A DNA stretch of 35,504 nt from NCBI RefSeq assembly GCF_004761975.1, contig NZ_RQII01000015.1, positions 1-35,504 of the forward strand. The letters run 5' to 3'. Made by a program: the position numbers and the translations under genes. The notes under the pieces were generated by a model. The model worked only from the letters and a program-made list of their open reading frames with translations, was not told the DNA's origin and did no database searches. The DNA comes from Planococcus koreensis. Lineage in GTDB: Bacteria > Bacillota > Bacilli > Bacillales_A > Planococcaceae. Positions 6,094-14,662 of the stretch are shown in pieces. Position 1 is the first letter of the stretch. Every line of letters starts with the position of its first letter.

Positions 6094-7749
6094 ATGGAGA
6101 AAATGCAATGCACGTGCGGCCATATAAATCCGCCCGGAACTGTTCTTTGCGAAGCCTGCGGGCGGTCTTTGACTGAAAAAGAACAAAACAGCAAGCTTGT
6201 AGACATGCGCTACGAAGGGACGGCTAGGCGTTCCCAAACCTATAACAAATCGATTGTCGACAAAATTTGGAATTTCTTTTCCAGTGTCAAAGTCGGTGTC
6301 TCTATCATTGTGGCCCTTCTTGTTGCGGCTGCAATCGGTACCATCTTGCCGCAGGAACAATATGTCACTGTTCCGGTGCGAACAGACGCAACGATTGAAG
6401 CTTATTATTCAGACGTTTATGGCAGCATCGGGAAAGTCTATTATTTCCTCGGCTTTAATGATTTATACAATTCCTTCTGGTTTATTATCCTCGTCGGCAT
6501 GCTGGCGATTTCGCTGATCATTGCCAGTTTGGACCGTTTTGTGCCGCTTTACCGTTCACTGAAGAATCAGCGCGTTCTGCGCCACCAGAGCTTTATGAAC
6601 AAGCAGCGCATTTACGCTGAAGGTCCGGCAGATGCGGATTCGATGCAAAAAGCGGAAGCGAAATTGAAGGAATTGAAATACAAGGTATCAACTGACAAAA
6701 ACGGCCTATTGGCTGAAAAAGGCAGATTTTCCCGTTGGGGCCCTTATGTCAACCACATCGGGCTCATCATCTTCCTGTTCGGCGTCATGCTTCGGATGAT
6801 GCCAGGATTCTACGTAGACGAAACTTTATGGCTGCGGGAAGGCGAAACGCGGGCAATACCGGAAGCGCCAGGTTATACGCTGGAAAACAAAGGTTTTGAA
6901 GTGGAGAACTACACAGGCGAAGATGGCGAGGAAAAATTCGGTGAAGCGCTTGACCGCGTAGGCACAGTCGCGAAGAATTACCAGACCGATGTCGTGCTGT
7001 ACCAAAAGCCTGAAGACGCGCTGCCGGGTGAAACGAATCTTGAAAAAGTGAAAGAATACCCGATCCGTGTTAACCAGCCGCTGAAATTCGACGGCTACGC
7101 CGTTTACCAGATGGATTTCAAAGAAGATGAACTGAAAACCATGACATTCGCATTGACGAATAAGGAGACAGAAGAGTCGCTTGGCAACTTGACAATCGAC
7201 TTGATCAATCCTGAAAAAGAATACACGCTTGACGGTGGTTCCGTGGTGAAACTGCTTGGCTATTACCCGGATTTTTCCGGTTTTGAAGACGGGGAACCTC
7301 AAACGAAAACCCCGCTGCCAAACAATCCAGGCTTTCTGATCGAAATGACGACGCCTGAAACGCCGCAAGGGGAAACGAGCTTCATCACGATCCAGAATAC
7401 CGTCGAACCTTTTGGCGACAATGACTACAAATTGGCTTTCCAGAGCGTTGAAACCCGTGACGTTTCCGGTCTGACCATCCGCAAAGACCGGACGTTGCCG
7501 ATTCTTGGCTTAGGCGGATTAATCTTCATGATCGGCGTTGCGCAGGGCATGTACTTTAACCACCGCCGCTTCTGGATTCAACAGCAGGCAGATGGCGGAA
7601 TCATTTTGGCGGGCCATACGAATAAAAACTGGTTCGGCTTGAAAAAAGATCTCGACCAAGTTAAAGAATACGCATCGCTTCCTGCTTATACCGATCAACA
7701 GGAGGAAATTGAGAAGCTCGAGAAAGAGGAGGCTGAATTGACGCCATGA
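6094..7749 (+). CDS. resB: Cytochrome c biogenesis protein ResB
   Basis: Ccs1-type membrane protein which, with ResC, carries heme to the outside and attaches it to apocytochrome c (system II). The 551-residue product has transmembrane segments near 66-84, 128-146, 219-236 and 468-486, and a large external domain between the third and fourth. Family motifs include VKVGVSIIVALL, KGRFSRWGPYVNHIGLIIFL, YVDETLWLREGET and the C-terminal AGHTNKNWFGLKKDL. The N-terminus carries a four-cysteine zinc-ribbon-like motif (C6, C8, C19, C22) before the first helix, as I recall for the B. subtilis protein. It overlaps resC by four bases (ATGA). Confidence 0.95.
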   Translation: MEKMQCTCGHINPPGTVLCEACGRSLTEKEQNSKLVDMRYEGTARRSQTYNKSIVDKIWNFFSSVKVGVSIIVALLVAAAIGTILPQEQYVTVPVRTDATIEAYYSDVYGSIGKVYYFLGFNDLYNSFWFIILVGMLAISLIIASLDRFVPLYRSLKNQRVLRHQSFMNKQRIYAEGPADADSMQKAEAKLKELKYKVSTDKNGLLAEKGRFSRWGPYVNHIGLIIFLFGVMLRMMPGFYVDETLWLREGETRAIPEAPGYTLENKGFEVENYTGEDGEEKFGEALDRVGTVAKNYQTDVVLYQKPEDALPGETNLEKVKEYPIRVNQPLKFDGYAVYQMDFKEDELKTMTFALTNKETEESLGNLTIDLINPEKEYTLDGGSVVKLLGYYPDFSGFEDGEPQTKTPLPNNPGFLIEMTTPETPQGETSFITIQNTVEPFGDNDYKLAFQSVETRDVSGLTIRKDRTLPILGLGGLIFMIGVAQGMYFNHRRFWIQQQADGGIILAGHTNKNWFGLKKDLDQVKEYASLPAYTDQQEEIEKLEKEEAELTP

Positions 7750-8930
7750 GTTTAACTGACATTAGCTCCAATCTACTGTATGTTGCATTCATTTCCTATC
7801 TGATTGCAACATTCGTATTCGGTGGAGCTGTAAAAGGCAATAAAGCCGGTACATTCAAATCAGAAAAGCGTTGGGGAACCATCGCTTTCGCTATCACCGT
7901 GTTCGGATTTCTTGCAAACCTCGGCTATTTCTTTACACGCTGGGGAGCTACTGGGCACGCACCGCTTAGCAATATGTTCGAATTTACGACAGCGTTCGGC
8001 ATGACGCTTGTCGGTGGATTCATCGTTATTTACGCATTATACAAAACACCGGTTATCGGCATGATCGTACTTCCGGTAGCGCTATTGATCATTGCTTTCG
8101 CAAGCATGTTCCCGAGCGAAGTGAGCCCGCTGATTCCTGCTTTGCAATCGAATTGGCTTGCAATCCATGTCAGCACAGTTGTTATCGCGGAAGGGATTCT
8201 GGCAATCAGTGCAGCAGCCGGGCTGGTGTTCTTGCTGAAAGAAGTCGATATGACGAAAAAATCGAAACAGCGTTTCTGGCTGGAAGCGATTATGTACTCG
8301 CTTGTTCTCGTCATAGGTTTTGTTGTGGCCAGCACTTATTTCACAGCGACTGGCTATGAAGCAGAATTTACGTATGTCGACAAAGAAGGCGTAGATGCTG
8401 CTATTACGTACAAAATGCCGCCGATTTTCGGCATGAACGAATACACGCAAATGACTGAAGGCACATTGACGCCATTCGTTGAAACGCCGGCGGTCGTCAA
8501 TGCCAGCAAATTGACGACTGTTGCGTGGTCGCTGATTTTCGGTACCATCCTTTATTGGATCATCCGTTTGATTGCGCGCAAGCGTATTGCGGCACTCTTG
8601 AAGCCGTTCGTTAAAAACGTCAATCTCCAGCTGATGGATGAAATCGGCTACCGTGCCATTATTATCGGCTTCCCCGTGTTTACACTGGGTGCGTTGATTT
8701 TCGCCATGATTTGGGCACAGATTGCCTGGTCCCGCTTCTGGGGCTGGGATCCGAAAGAGGTATGGGCATTGGTCACTTGGTTGTTCTACGCTGCATACTT
8801 GCATTTGCGCCTTGGAAAAGGCTGGCAAGGCAAAAAGTCTGCTTGGCTTGGCGTAGCTGGTTTTGCGATCATCATGTTCAACTTGGTCGCTGTTAACTTG
8901 ATCATCGCCGGCCTCCATTCTTACGCTTAA
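7746..8930 (+). CDS. resC: Cytochrome c biogenesis protein ResC
   Basis: CcsA-type heme-handling membrane protein, partner of ResB in system II cytochrome c maturation. The 394-residue product has about eight transmembrane segments and the tryptophan-rich WWD domain (W323 onward: WAQIAWSRFWGWDPKEVWAL), which presents heme on the outer side. Candidate heme-ligand histidines in or near membrane segments include H71, H141 and H353. The start overlaps the resB stop as ATGA, so the two proteins are translated together. A strong terminator follows, separating resABC from resDE. Confidence 0.95.
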   Translation: MSLTDISSNLLYVAFISYLIATFVFGGAVKGNKAGTFKSEKRWGTIAFAITVFGFLANLGYFFTRWGATGHAPLSNMFEFTTAFGMTLVGGFIVIYALYKTPVIGMIVLPVALLIIAFASMFPSEVSPLIPALQSNWLAIHVSTVVIAEGILAISAAAGLVFLLKEVDMTKKSKQRFWLEAIMYSLVLVIGFVVASTYFTATGYEAEFTYVDKEGVDAAITYKMPPIFGMNEYTQMTEGTLTPFVETPAVVNASKLTTVAWSLIFGTILYWIIRLIARKRIAALLKPFVKNVNLQLMDEIGYRAIIIGFPVFTLGALIFAMIWAQIAWSRFWGWDPKEVWALVTWLFYAAYLHLRLGKGWQGKKSAWLGVAGFAIIMFNLVAVNLIIAGLHSYA

Positions 8931-8963
8931 AAGCTACGCAAATAATTTTAGACACATAATATG

Positions 8964-9000
8964 AGCCTTTTCCCTTAGTGGAAAAGGCTTTTAATTTATT
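8964..9000 (+). terminator. Terminator after resC
   Basis: Ten-base-pair stem AGCCTTTTCC (8964-8973) with GGAAAAGGCT (8980-8989), loop CTTAGT, then a T-rich tail. It separates cytochrome c maturation genes from the regulator genes, although read-through into resDE is possible, as happens in B. subtilis. Confidence 0.88.
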
Positions 9001-9010
9001 TTTCCAAATC

Positions 9011-9040
9011 TTGACGGTACAATGAAAACTAAGATACAAA
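9011..9040 (+). promoter_or_regulatory. Candidate sigma-A promoter for resDE
   Basis: TTGACG (9011-9016) and TACAAA (9035-9040) with an 18-base spacer, directly before the GGAGGGG ribosome site of resD. The -35 is good and the -10 is weak. Confidence 0.5.
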
Positions 9041-9056
9041 AGTTGGAGGGGTTATT

Positions 9057-9773
9057 ATGTCAGAGGAAGTTACCATCCTGGTTGTGGATGATGAAGAGAG
9101 AATTAGGCGTTTATTGAAAATGTACCTTGAGCGTGAAGGCTACCTGGTTGAAGAAGCGGAAAACGGTGTTCAGGCACTTGAAATGGCCACTGAAAAAGAC
9201 TACCATTGCATCCTGCTGGATCTTATGATGCCGGAAAAAGACGGTATCGAAGTGAGCACAGAATTGCGTGAAAAGAAAATGACGCCGATTATCATGCTTA
9301 CAGCCAAAGGCGAAGAAGCAAATCGCGTAGAGGGATTTGAATCCGGCGCAGACGATTACATCGTCAAACCGTTCAGCCCGCGTGAAGTCGTACTGCGCGT
9401 CAAAGCGATTTTGCGCAGATCTTCCGCTTACTCGCCGATCACAAAATCATCGGTGTCGAAAGACTTGGTGGTCTTTCCGCATTTGACGATCGACCATGAC
9501 GCCCATCGCGTGACGGCAGACAACGTCGAAGTCAATTTAACGCCGAAGGAATACGAACTCCTGTACTTCCTGGCGAAATCACCGGATAAGGTGTTTGACC
9601 GCGAACATTTGCTGAAAGAAGTGTGGCATTACGATTTCTTCGGAGATTTGCGGACAGTCGATACGCACGTAAAACGCTTGCGGGAGAAATTGAACCGGGT
9701 ATCCGAGTCAGCTGCTAAAATGATTGTTACCGTTTGGGGAGTAGGCTATAAATTCGAGGTAGGCAATGAATAG
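9057..9773 (+). CDS. resD: Response regulator ResD
   Basis: OmpR/PhoB-type response regulator that activates genes for aerobic and anaerobic respiration, including heme and cytochrome biogenesis. The 238-residue product has a receiver domain with acidic pocket D11/D12, phosphorylation site D55 (LLDLMMP), T82 and K104, and a C-terminal winged-helix DNA-binding domain (about 140-235, with VDTHVKRLREKL and VWGVGYKFE). The start has TTGGAGGGG upstream. It overlaps its kinase gene by 8 bases. The assignment as ResD rather than PhoP or WalR rests on its place between resC and resE/sigX. Confidence 0.95.
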   Translation: MSEEVTILVVDDEERIRRLLKMYLEREGYLVEEAENGVQALEMATEKDYHCILLDLMMPEKDGIEVSTELREKKMTPIIMLTAKGEEANRVEGFESGADDYIVKPFSPREVVLRVKAILRRSSAYSPITKSSVSKDLVVFPHLTIDHDAHRVTADNVEVNLTPKEYELLYFLAKSPDKVFDREHLLKEVWHYDFFGDLRTVDTHVKRLREKLNRVSESAAKMIVTVWGVGYKFEVGNE

Positions 9774-11547
9774 GTTGTGGAACAGTGTCGTCGGGAAGCT
9801 ATGGATTACCATATTGCTTCTCGTTTCTTTTGTGTTGTTCATTGTTACTGTGCTGCTGCTCGAATTTTTCGGTAATTACCATAGTGAATCGGTGGAAGAA
9901 ACCTTGAATAAGGAAGCTGCCACAATAGCCCGCATCTTCAATGACCACGGGGAGTTTGAAAACTCTTTACTGATCATGGAAGATATCCTGGGTGCAGAGA
10001 CCAATGCGGTTATCGCCGAAGTGCCGGAAGAAAGCTCTTATTTTATACATGAAGGGCTTAACGGCGATCAATTGCGCAAAACGATTTTGCAAGAACCTTC
10101 TTTCCAGAAGGTGTTTGAAACCGATGAGACGGTAATGAAAGAAATGCTGCTGCCGTCGTTAACGGAAGAGAATATGATGGAATCTTATATTGTTCTGGCC
10201 AGCCCCTTGCAGACGGGGGAAGAGGAACACGGTGTCGTCTTCATCTACCAGTCGCTCGAGGTGATGGACCGCACAGCGGAACGTACCACCAATATCGTTT
10301 TTTTATCAGCATTCATCGCTTTTATCCTGACAACTGTTTTTGCATTTTTTCTCTCGACGCGCATCACGTCACCGCTCCGCAATATGCGGGAGGGGGCTTT
10401 TGAATTGGCGAAAGGGAATTTTGATACGAAAGTGAAGGCGACGTCAAGCGATGAAATTGGCCAGCTTGCCACCGCCTTCAACCAGATGGGCCGGCAGCTG
10501 AAACACCACGTGGAAGTCATTAACCAGGAGAAGGAACAGCTCTCCAGTATATTGACTTCGATGGCAGATGCCGTCATCACGTTCAACCAGGACCGGACAA
10601 TTCTGTTGAGCAATCCTCCCGCCGAGAAGTTGCTTCAGCAATGGCTGATGAAACGCGGCATGGAAAAAGGCGACCCGTTGCCTTCGGAAATGGAGCATAT
10701 GCTCGAACACGTTCTCGATTTCGAAGAGGAAATCGAAGAAGAGCTGGAAATGGAAGGCGCATACTACGCCATCACCTTCAGCCCGTTGTACAGTGGAGAT
10801 TCGATCCGCGGCGCTGTGGCCGTCTTGCACAATATGACGGAACAGCATCGCTTGGAGAAGCTCCGCGAAGACTTTATCGCCAATGTATCCCATGAGCTGC
10901 GGACACCGATTGCGATGCTCCAAGGCTATAGCGAAGCATTGCTCGACGACGTTGGCACTTCAGAAGAAGAGCGGCGCGAAATGACTAAAATCATTTATGA
11001 AGAATCCCAGCGTATGGGCCGGCTAGTGACGGACTTGCTGAATTTAGCACGGATGGAATCGGGCCATATGCGCCTGTACCGCCAAGTAGTCCAGCTCAAC
11101 TCCGTTATCGAACGCATGACGCTGAAGTTCCAGCCAATCGCCAAAGAACAAGGCATAGAACTGGACTTCGAAAGCGTCATTGATGATTGGGCGGCCGCTG
11201 AACTGGACGAAGACCGCATTGAACAGGTCATGACCAATTTGATCGACAATGCGATCCGGCATACCCCTCAAGGAGGAAACGTCAAGGTCCTTATCGAACA
11301 ACAACAAGGCTACGCAAAAATATCAGTGAACGATACCGGTGTCGGCATACCGGAAGAAGATCTGCAATACGTTTTTGAACGCTTTTATAAGGCGGACAAA
11401 GCAAGAACGCTCGGCAAAGGCGGAACCGGCCTCGGCCTCGCCATTGCAAGCAACATCATCAATGCCCATGGCGGCAAAATCTCCGCAGAAAGCGAAGTCG
11501 GCAAAGGCACTTCCTTCATCTTTTTATTGCCGTTGAAAAAAATGTAA
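9766..11547 (+). CDS. resE: Sensor histidine kinase ResE
   Basis: Membrane histidine kinase that phosphorylates ResD in response to respiratory or redox state. The 593-residue product has transmembrane helix 1 (about 11-33), an external sensing domain, helix 2 (about 176-197), HAMP (about 198-250), a PAS domain (about 255-360), the H-box DFIANVSHELRTP with the phosphorylated His at 376, and an ATPase domain with the N-box DNAIRHT, DTGVGIP and GTGLGLA. The order and length match B. subtilis ResE. The stop is followed after 44 bases by sigX with no terminator between, so all four regulator genes may share a transcript. Confidence 0.95.
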   Translation: MNRLWNSVVGKLWITILLLVSFVLFIVTVLLLEFFGNYHSESVEETLNKEAATIARIFNDHGEFENSLLIMEDILGAETNAVIAEVPEESSYFIHEGLNGDQLRKTILQEPSFQKVFETDETVMKEMLLPSLTEENMMESYIVLASPLQTGEEEHGVVFIYQSLEVMDRTAERTTNIVFLSAFIAFILTTVFAFFLSTRITSPLRNMREGAFELAKGNFDTKVKATSSDEIGQLATAFNQMGRQLKHHVEVINQEKEQLSSILTSMADAVITFNQDRTILLSNPPAEKLLQQWLMKRGMEKGDPLPSEMEHMLEHVLDFEEEIEEELEMEGAYYAITFSPLYSGDSIRGAVAVLHNMTEQHRLEKLREDFIANVSHELRTPIAMLQGYSEALLDDVGTSEEERREMTKIIYEESQRMGRLVTDLLNLARMESGHMRLYRQVVQLNSVIERMTLKFQPIAKEQGIELDFESVIDDWAAAELDEDRIEQVMTNLIDNAIRHTPQGGNVKVLIEQQQGYAKISVNDTGVGIPEEDLQYVFERFYKADKARTLGKGGTGLGLAIASNIINAHGGKISAESEVGKGTSFIFLLPLKKM

Positions 11548-11591
11548 CTTTATGTGGAGGAGAACGACTAATCTACGAACGGGGGGAGTAT

Positions 11592-12125
11592 ATGAATGAC
11601 TCCGTTTTCCATCGCCTATACGACGAGTACCATCAGGATGTATTCCAGTTCCTGATTTATCTGGTGAAAAACAGGCACTTATCCGAAGATTTGATGCACG
11701 AGGTATACATTCGGGTGTTCCGGGCTTATGACCGCTTTGAGGGCAAGAGCTCTGAAAAGACCTGGCTTTTTTCCATTGCCAAAAACGTGGCGATCGACCA
11801 TTTCCGAAAAACGGCGGTCAGGAAAAAGCATTCGACGGATTTTTTCGATTGGGAAACGCAGCAGCTGGTTTCAAAAGAACGTATTCCTGAAGAAGTAGCT
11901 GAACTGAACGAGGACAAAATCCTTCTTTATACAATGCTTGATGAGTGCACGGGTGATCAGAAAATGGTCATCATCATGCGGTTTTTCCAAGATTTATCGA
12001 TTGCTGAAACGGCAGATGTGCTCGGGTGGACAGAAGGCAAAGTCAAAACCACTCAACATCGCGCCATTAAATCGTTGCGTGAAAAAATAAGCGCAAAGGA
12101 AGGGGGAGCAATGAATGCCGAATAA
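11592..12125 (+). CDS. sigX: ECF RNA polymerase sigma factor SigX
   Basis: Extracytoplasmic-function sigma factor that in B. subtilis controls cell-envelope charge and lipid genes. The 177-residue product has region 2 (about 8-75, with YHQDVFQFLIYLVK, SEDLMHEVYIRVF and KTWLFSIAKNVAIDHFRK) and region 4 (about 118-168, DQKMVIIMRFFQDLSIAETADVLG and EGKVKTTQHRAIKSLR). GGGGGGAG sits 5-10 bases before the ATG. It overlaps rsiX by 11 bases, the usual arrangement for a sigma factor and its anti-sigma factor. Its place right after resE matches B. subtilis. Confidence 0.93.
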   Translation: MNDSVFHRLYDEYHQDVFQFLIYLVKNRHLSEDLMHEVYIRVFRAYDRFEGKSSEKTWLFSIAKNVAIDHFRKTAVRKKHSTDFFDWETQQLVSKERIPEEVAELNEDKILLYTMLDECTGDQKMVIIMRFFQDLSIAETADVLGWTEGKVKTTQHRAIKSLREKISAKEGGAMNAE

Positions 12126-13221
12126 CAGATGGGACGATGACCACATCGAAAATTTGTTGCGGGATTTCCCCACAATCCGGGATGACCGGACGAAAGAAGA
12201 AGTCTATAGCCGTCTGGATAAGAAAGCGGCGGTGAAAAAACAGCCGAAACGTTGGCTGCCGTTGCTTGTTGCCGCCCTTGCTTTCATCACAATCGGATTT
12301 TTGGTCGCATCCATTCTAAATCAGAATGGCATCGACAGCGCGTTCACGCTGAACGAGCAAAATGCAGAAAGCACTGCTGACGAAGCACAGGAAGCTTCGA
12401 CCCAAGAAGCGGAGTCGGCGGATTCGGCAAAAGAAGAGTCAAGCGGCAGCTCGGGCAGTGATGGACAAGAACCTGCCGCATCAGAAGAGTCGGCTACGAC
12501 GTATCAAGATGACAATCCGCAATCGGCGCGAACTGCCGTTTATGAAGAAGAGCTGGAAGGATTTACACTGTTCACCATTGGCCTGACTGAAAACGCGATG
12601 GTCATTCCAGTCGGCTTTTTGATACCCGATGCCCAAATCGCCAGTGATTTCGGCAATACAGCGCCAAATTCCGTAGAGCTTTACAATAAATACGCCAGCC
12701 AGATTGATGAAAAGGCTATCGGTTTCAATGAATACCACCCTTATCTTGGGCAATTATCGATGGAAGGCCGCACGGTCAAGCATTTATTGCCTGCAGACCA
12801 CCAATACGATTTAGCATCGGCAAGCTATGAAGTTTATATAGCCTCGCTGCAGGAAACGTTCACGGATGCCGATGAAATCCTCATTCAAAATGAAGATGGC
12901 ACTCCAGCGGAATTCGATCAGATCGGACCGATGGAACCTGTAAAACCAGCGGTTGAAAACGTCGCCTATTATGCCCACACCACAGATGGGGGCGAAACAT
13001 ATTTGGTGCCAGGCTATAATATGCCGCACGCTACTGCGAAAGAAGCGGTGGAAGCCCTGAAATCATCACCGTCAGACTTGCACCAGAATACAATTCCTGA
13101 AACCATTGACTATACGGTTACCGAGACGGACACGTCTGTTACCATGAATTCACAGCGGAATTCGATTTCGGGTCGCTCGAAGAGGCAGAGGGGGCGCGCA
13201 TGCTTGAAAGCTTGGCGCTGA
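12115..13221 (+). CDS. rsiX: Anti-sigma-X factor RsiX, frame-disrupted near the C-terminus
   Basis: Membrane-anchored anti-sigma factor expected to hold SigX inactive. The open frame gives 368 residues: a short cytoplasmic SigX-binding segment (1-45), one membrane helix (about 47-69), a Ser/Glu/Ala-rich spacer (about 78-135) and an external domain. Through VTMN (codon at 13147) it resembles the family, but the last 20 or so residues turn into a basic, unrelated sequence ending in CLKAWR. A different frame then continues with the expected conserved ending (see next entry). One missing base around 13147-13151 would rejoin them into a protein of about 411 residues. Either a sequencing error, a strain-specific mutation or, less likely, frameshifting. 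If real, RsiX loses its last 65 residues. Confidence 0.85.
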   Translation: MPNNRWDDDHIENLLRDFPTIRDDRTKEEVYSRLDKKAAVKKQPKRWLPLLVAALAFITIGFLVASILNQNGIDSAFTLNEQNAESTADEAQEASTQEAESADSAKEESSGSSGSDGQEPAASEESATTYQDDNPQSARTAVYEEELEGFTLFTIGLTENAMVIPVGFLIPDAQIASDFGNTAPNSVELYNKYASQIDEKAIGFNEYHPYLGQLSMEGRTVKHLLPADHQYDLASASYEVYIASLQETFTDADEILIQNEDGTPAEFDQIGPMEPVKPAVENVAYYAHTTDGGETYLVPGYNMPHATAKEAVEALKSSPSDLHQNTIPETIDYTVTETDTSVTMNSQRNSISGRSKRQRGRACLKAWR

Positions 13222-13349
13222 CAGCGAAAGCGTTCGACAAAACCGTTCAGCTTGAAAACACCAAACAACAGGAATGGAGCGGTTTGGACCTGAGCCGCCC
13301 GCTTCCGGAACCGGTTGCTCCGAACGGGGCAGCGTGGAAAGTGAAATGA
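13155..13349 (+). pseudogene. Displaced C-terminal part of rsiX in a shifted frame
   Basis: Open frame with no start codon of its own near its beginning, shifted by -1 relative to the rsiX frame. It encodes AEFDFGSLEEAEGARMLES followed by LALTAKAFDKTVQLENT and ends PLPEPVAPNGAAWKVK. This resembles the conserved RsiX C-terminus (acidic segment, LLTAKxF, then VxFENT, then a Pro-rich DISKPIPVP-like strand). The frame ends 21 bases before a strong terminator, as expected for the true gene end, while the unshifted frame stops about 150 bases earlier. Confidence 0.8.
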
Positions 13350-13369
13350 ATTCTTCCTTTTGAACAGCC

Positions 13370-13412
13370 AAAGCCATTGTCCGGATTGCCCGGACGATGG
13401 CTTTTCGCATTT
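13370..13412 (+). terminator. Terminator after rsiX
   Basis: Fifteen-pair stem (13370-13384 with 13390-13404) with one G-T wobble, short loop, then TTTTCGCATTTT. It closes the resDE-sigX-rsiX group. Confidence 0.88.
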
Positions 13413-13479
13413 TCAATTCAAGCAAATGTCCCTCAAACGTCCAATAGTGGGCGTGCAGGCAAATTATTGAGCATTCTTG

Positions 13480-13508
13480 TTTACATTACAGCTTCTTTAC
13501 ACTAGAAT
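13480..13508 (+). promoter_or_regulatory. Sigma-A promoter for the riboswitch-ribU transcript
   Basis: TTTACA (13480-13485) and TAGAAT (13503-13508) are separated by 17 bases. Transcription would begin near 13515, shortly before the FMN aptamer. Confidence 0.72.
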
Positions 13509-13535
13509 TAGGATGTAAAATAAAATATCGATTCA

Positions 13536-13752
13536 TCTTCGGGGCAGGGTGAAAGTCCCTACCGGCGGTAATTGAACATTGTTCATAAGCCCGCGAGCCG
13601 TAAAAAGCAGGATTTGGTGAGATTCCAAAGCCGACAGTATAGTCTGGATGGGAGAAGGTGAAGGTGCGGACAGTGCCGCCTATAACTAGGCGATACGTTT
13701 ATTAAATGTGCCTTTTTCTCCCTTAAGCGCTTGTTGCTTAAGGGTTTTATTG
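13536..13752 (+). promoter_or_regulatory. FMN riboswitch (RFN element) with terminator platform
   Basis: The aptamer (about 13536-13664) shows the RFN consensus blocks in order: GGGGCAGGGTGAAAGTCCCT, ACCGGCGGTA, GCCCGCGAGCC, GATTTGGTGAGATTCCAAAG, CCGACAGTATAGTCTGGATG and GGAGAAGGTG. Downstream lies a terminator stem CCCTTAAGC (13720-13728) with GCTTAAGGG (13736-13744), then TTTTAT. GGGAGAA (13650-13656), part of the aptamer's 3' side, is complementary to TTCTCCC (13716-13722), which overlaps the terminator's 5' arm, so it can act as antiterminator. With FMN bound the aptamer keeps GGGAGAA, the terminator forms and ribU is off. Confidence 0.96.
13720..13752 (+). terminator. Regulated terminator of the FMN riboswitch
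   Basis: Nine-base-pair stem with loop GCTTGTT followed by TTTTAT. Its first arm overlaps the antiterminator pairing described for the riboswitch. It lies 57 bases before the ribU start codon. Confidence 0.88.
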
Positions 13753-13808
13753 TACGGCCGCATTGTCCAAGCCTTTCTTCTGGTGAATCACGACAAGGAG
13801 AGAGGAAT

Positions 13809-14393
13809 ATGAAGAACAAAAAATTGCAATCGATGGTTGCAATCGGAATGTTGAGCAGCATTTCATTTATTTTAATGCTGTTCAACTTCCCGCTGCCAGC
13901 TTTACCTGCATTTTTAAAAGTTGATTTTAGTGATGTGCCGGCTTTGATCGCCGCAATCACAATGGGGCCAGTGGCCGGAATCCTCGTCGCGTTTTTTAAA
14001 AACGTGCTGGATTGGTTATTTGCTGGAAGCCCGACCGGAGTGCCTGTAGGGCATATGGCGAACTTTGCGACAAGCATTTTGTTCATCCTGCCGGTATATG
14101 TGATCTACCGTAAATTCTCATCTAAAAAAGGCATGGTATTTGGTCTTGCTGCTGGTACGCTATCAATGGCAATCGGCATGAGCTTGTTGAACTACTTGGT
14201 GTTCTTGCCAATGTACACCTACTTCCTGAACATGCCTGCACAAACAGGCAACGCGCTTTTCGGCACGATTGTTCTTGGGATTCTGCCGTTCAACCTGATC
14301 AAAGGCTTGGCCTTGACTGCGGTTGTCCTGCTCATGTTCAGCAGCATGCACACATGGATTGAAAAACAGCGGCGCTATTACCTGCCACAATAA
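13809..14393 (+). CDS. ribU: Riboflavin transporter RibU (ECF S-component)
   Basis: Substrate-binding S-component of an energy-coupling-factor transporter that imports riboflavin. The 194-residue product is very hydrophobic, with about five or six membrane segments, and has the RibU/FmnP-type N-terminal region SMVAIGMLSSISFILMLFNF followed by LKVDFSDVPALIAAITMGP, a conserved substrate-binding stretch of the family. GGAGAGAGG precedes the ATG at 13809; an in-frame extension back to 13731 runs through the riboswitch terminator and is not used. It would need the shared EcfA/EcfA'/EcfT module, which is not in this window. Regulation by FMN through the upstream riboswitch supports the substrate. 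Confidence 0.95.
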   Translation: MKNKKLQSMVAIGMLSSISFILMLFNFPLPALPAFLKVDFSDVPALIAAITMGPVAGILVAFFKNVLDWLFAGSPTGVPVGHMANFATSILFILPVYVIYRKFSSKKGMVFGLAAGTLSMAIGMSLLNYLVFLPMYTYFLNMPAQTGNALFGTIVLGILPFNLIKGLALTAVVLLMFSSMHTWIEKQRRYYLPQ

Positions 14394-14400
14394 ATAGAAC

Positions 14401-14440
14401 AAAGGCACCGAAGCGATTGCTGCTTCGGTGCCTTTTTGTA
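14401..14440 (+). terminator. Terminator after ribU
   Basis: Perfect 14-bp stem (14401-14414 with 14422-14435), loop GATTGCT, then TT and a T-rich tail, only 7 bases after the ribU stop. Confidence 0.95.
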
Positions 14441-14461
14441 TGTAATAAGCTTTTCATTTCG

Positions 14462-14600
14462 CTCTAGGCGGACGCTTTCCGCGGGGTGGGCATGAAGCCT
14501 CCTCAGCCCGCTTTGCGCGGGCTTCCGGGGTCTCCATTGACCCACTGATCCCGCAGGAGTCGCCGACTTCCGCTTCATTCAAAGGTATTTCTTAATAGCG
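14462..14600. repeat. Dispersed GC-rich repeat (ACGCTTTCCGCGGG type)
   Basis: Non-coding. Its ends, ACGCTTTCCGCGGG (from 14473) and GGAGTCGCCG-TTCCGCTTCATTCAAAG-TATTTCTTA (from 14556), recur around 35101 and 35239 in the same order. Read on the minus strand, the inside has the modules CTCCTGCGGGATC, GAGACCCC and GAGGAGGCTTCA, i.e. the same core as copy 1 of the hairpin element but in reverse. GC-rich repeats with this layout are familiar from Bacillaceae and Planococcaceae intergenic DNA; I know of no function. Confidence 0.72.
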
Positions 14601-14662
14601 AATTATTTCTTTTATTTAAGTAGCTGAAAAATTAAAAACCTGCATATTCTTGCTGATAATCA

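Noticed and set aside
8082-8918. 278-residue minus-strand frame opposite resC
   Set aside because: Shadow of a hydrophobic gene with strong codon bias; the plus-strand product is a clear ResC.
13583-14086. 167-residue minus-strand frame across the riboswitch and ribU
   Set aside because: Covers a well-defined FMN riboswitch and ribU; no independent support.
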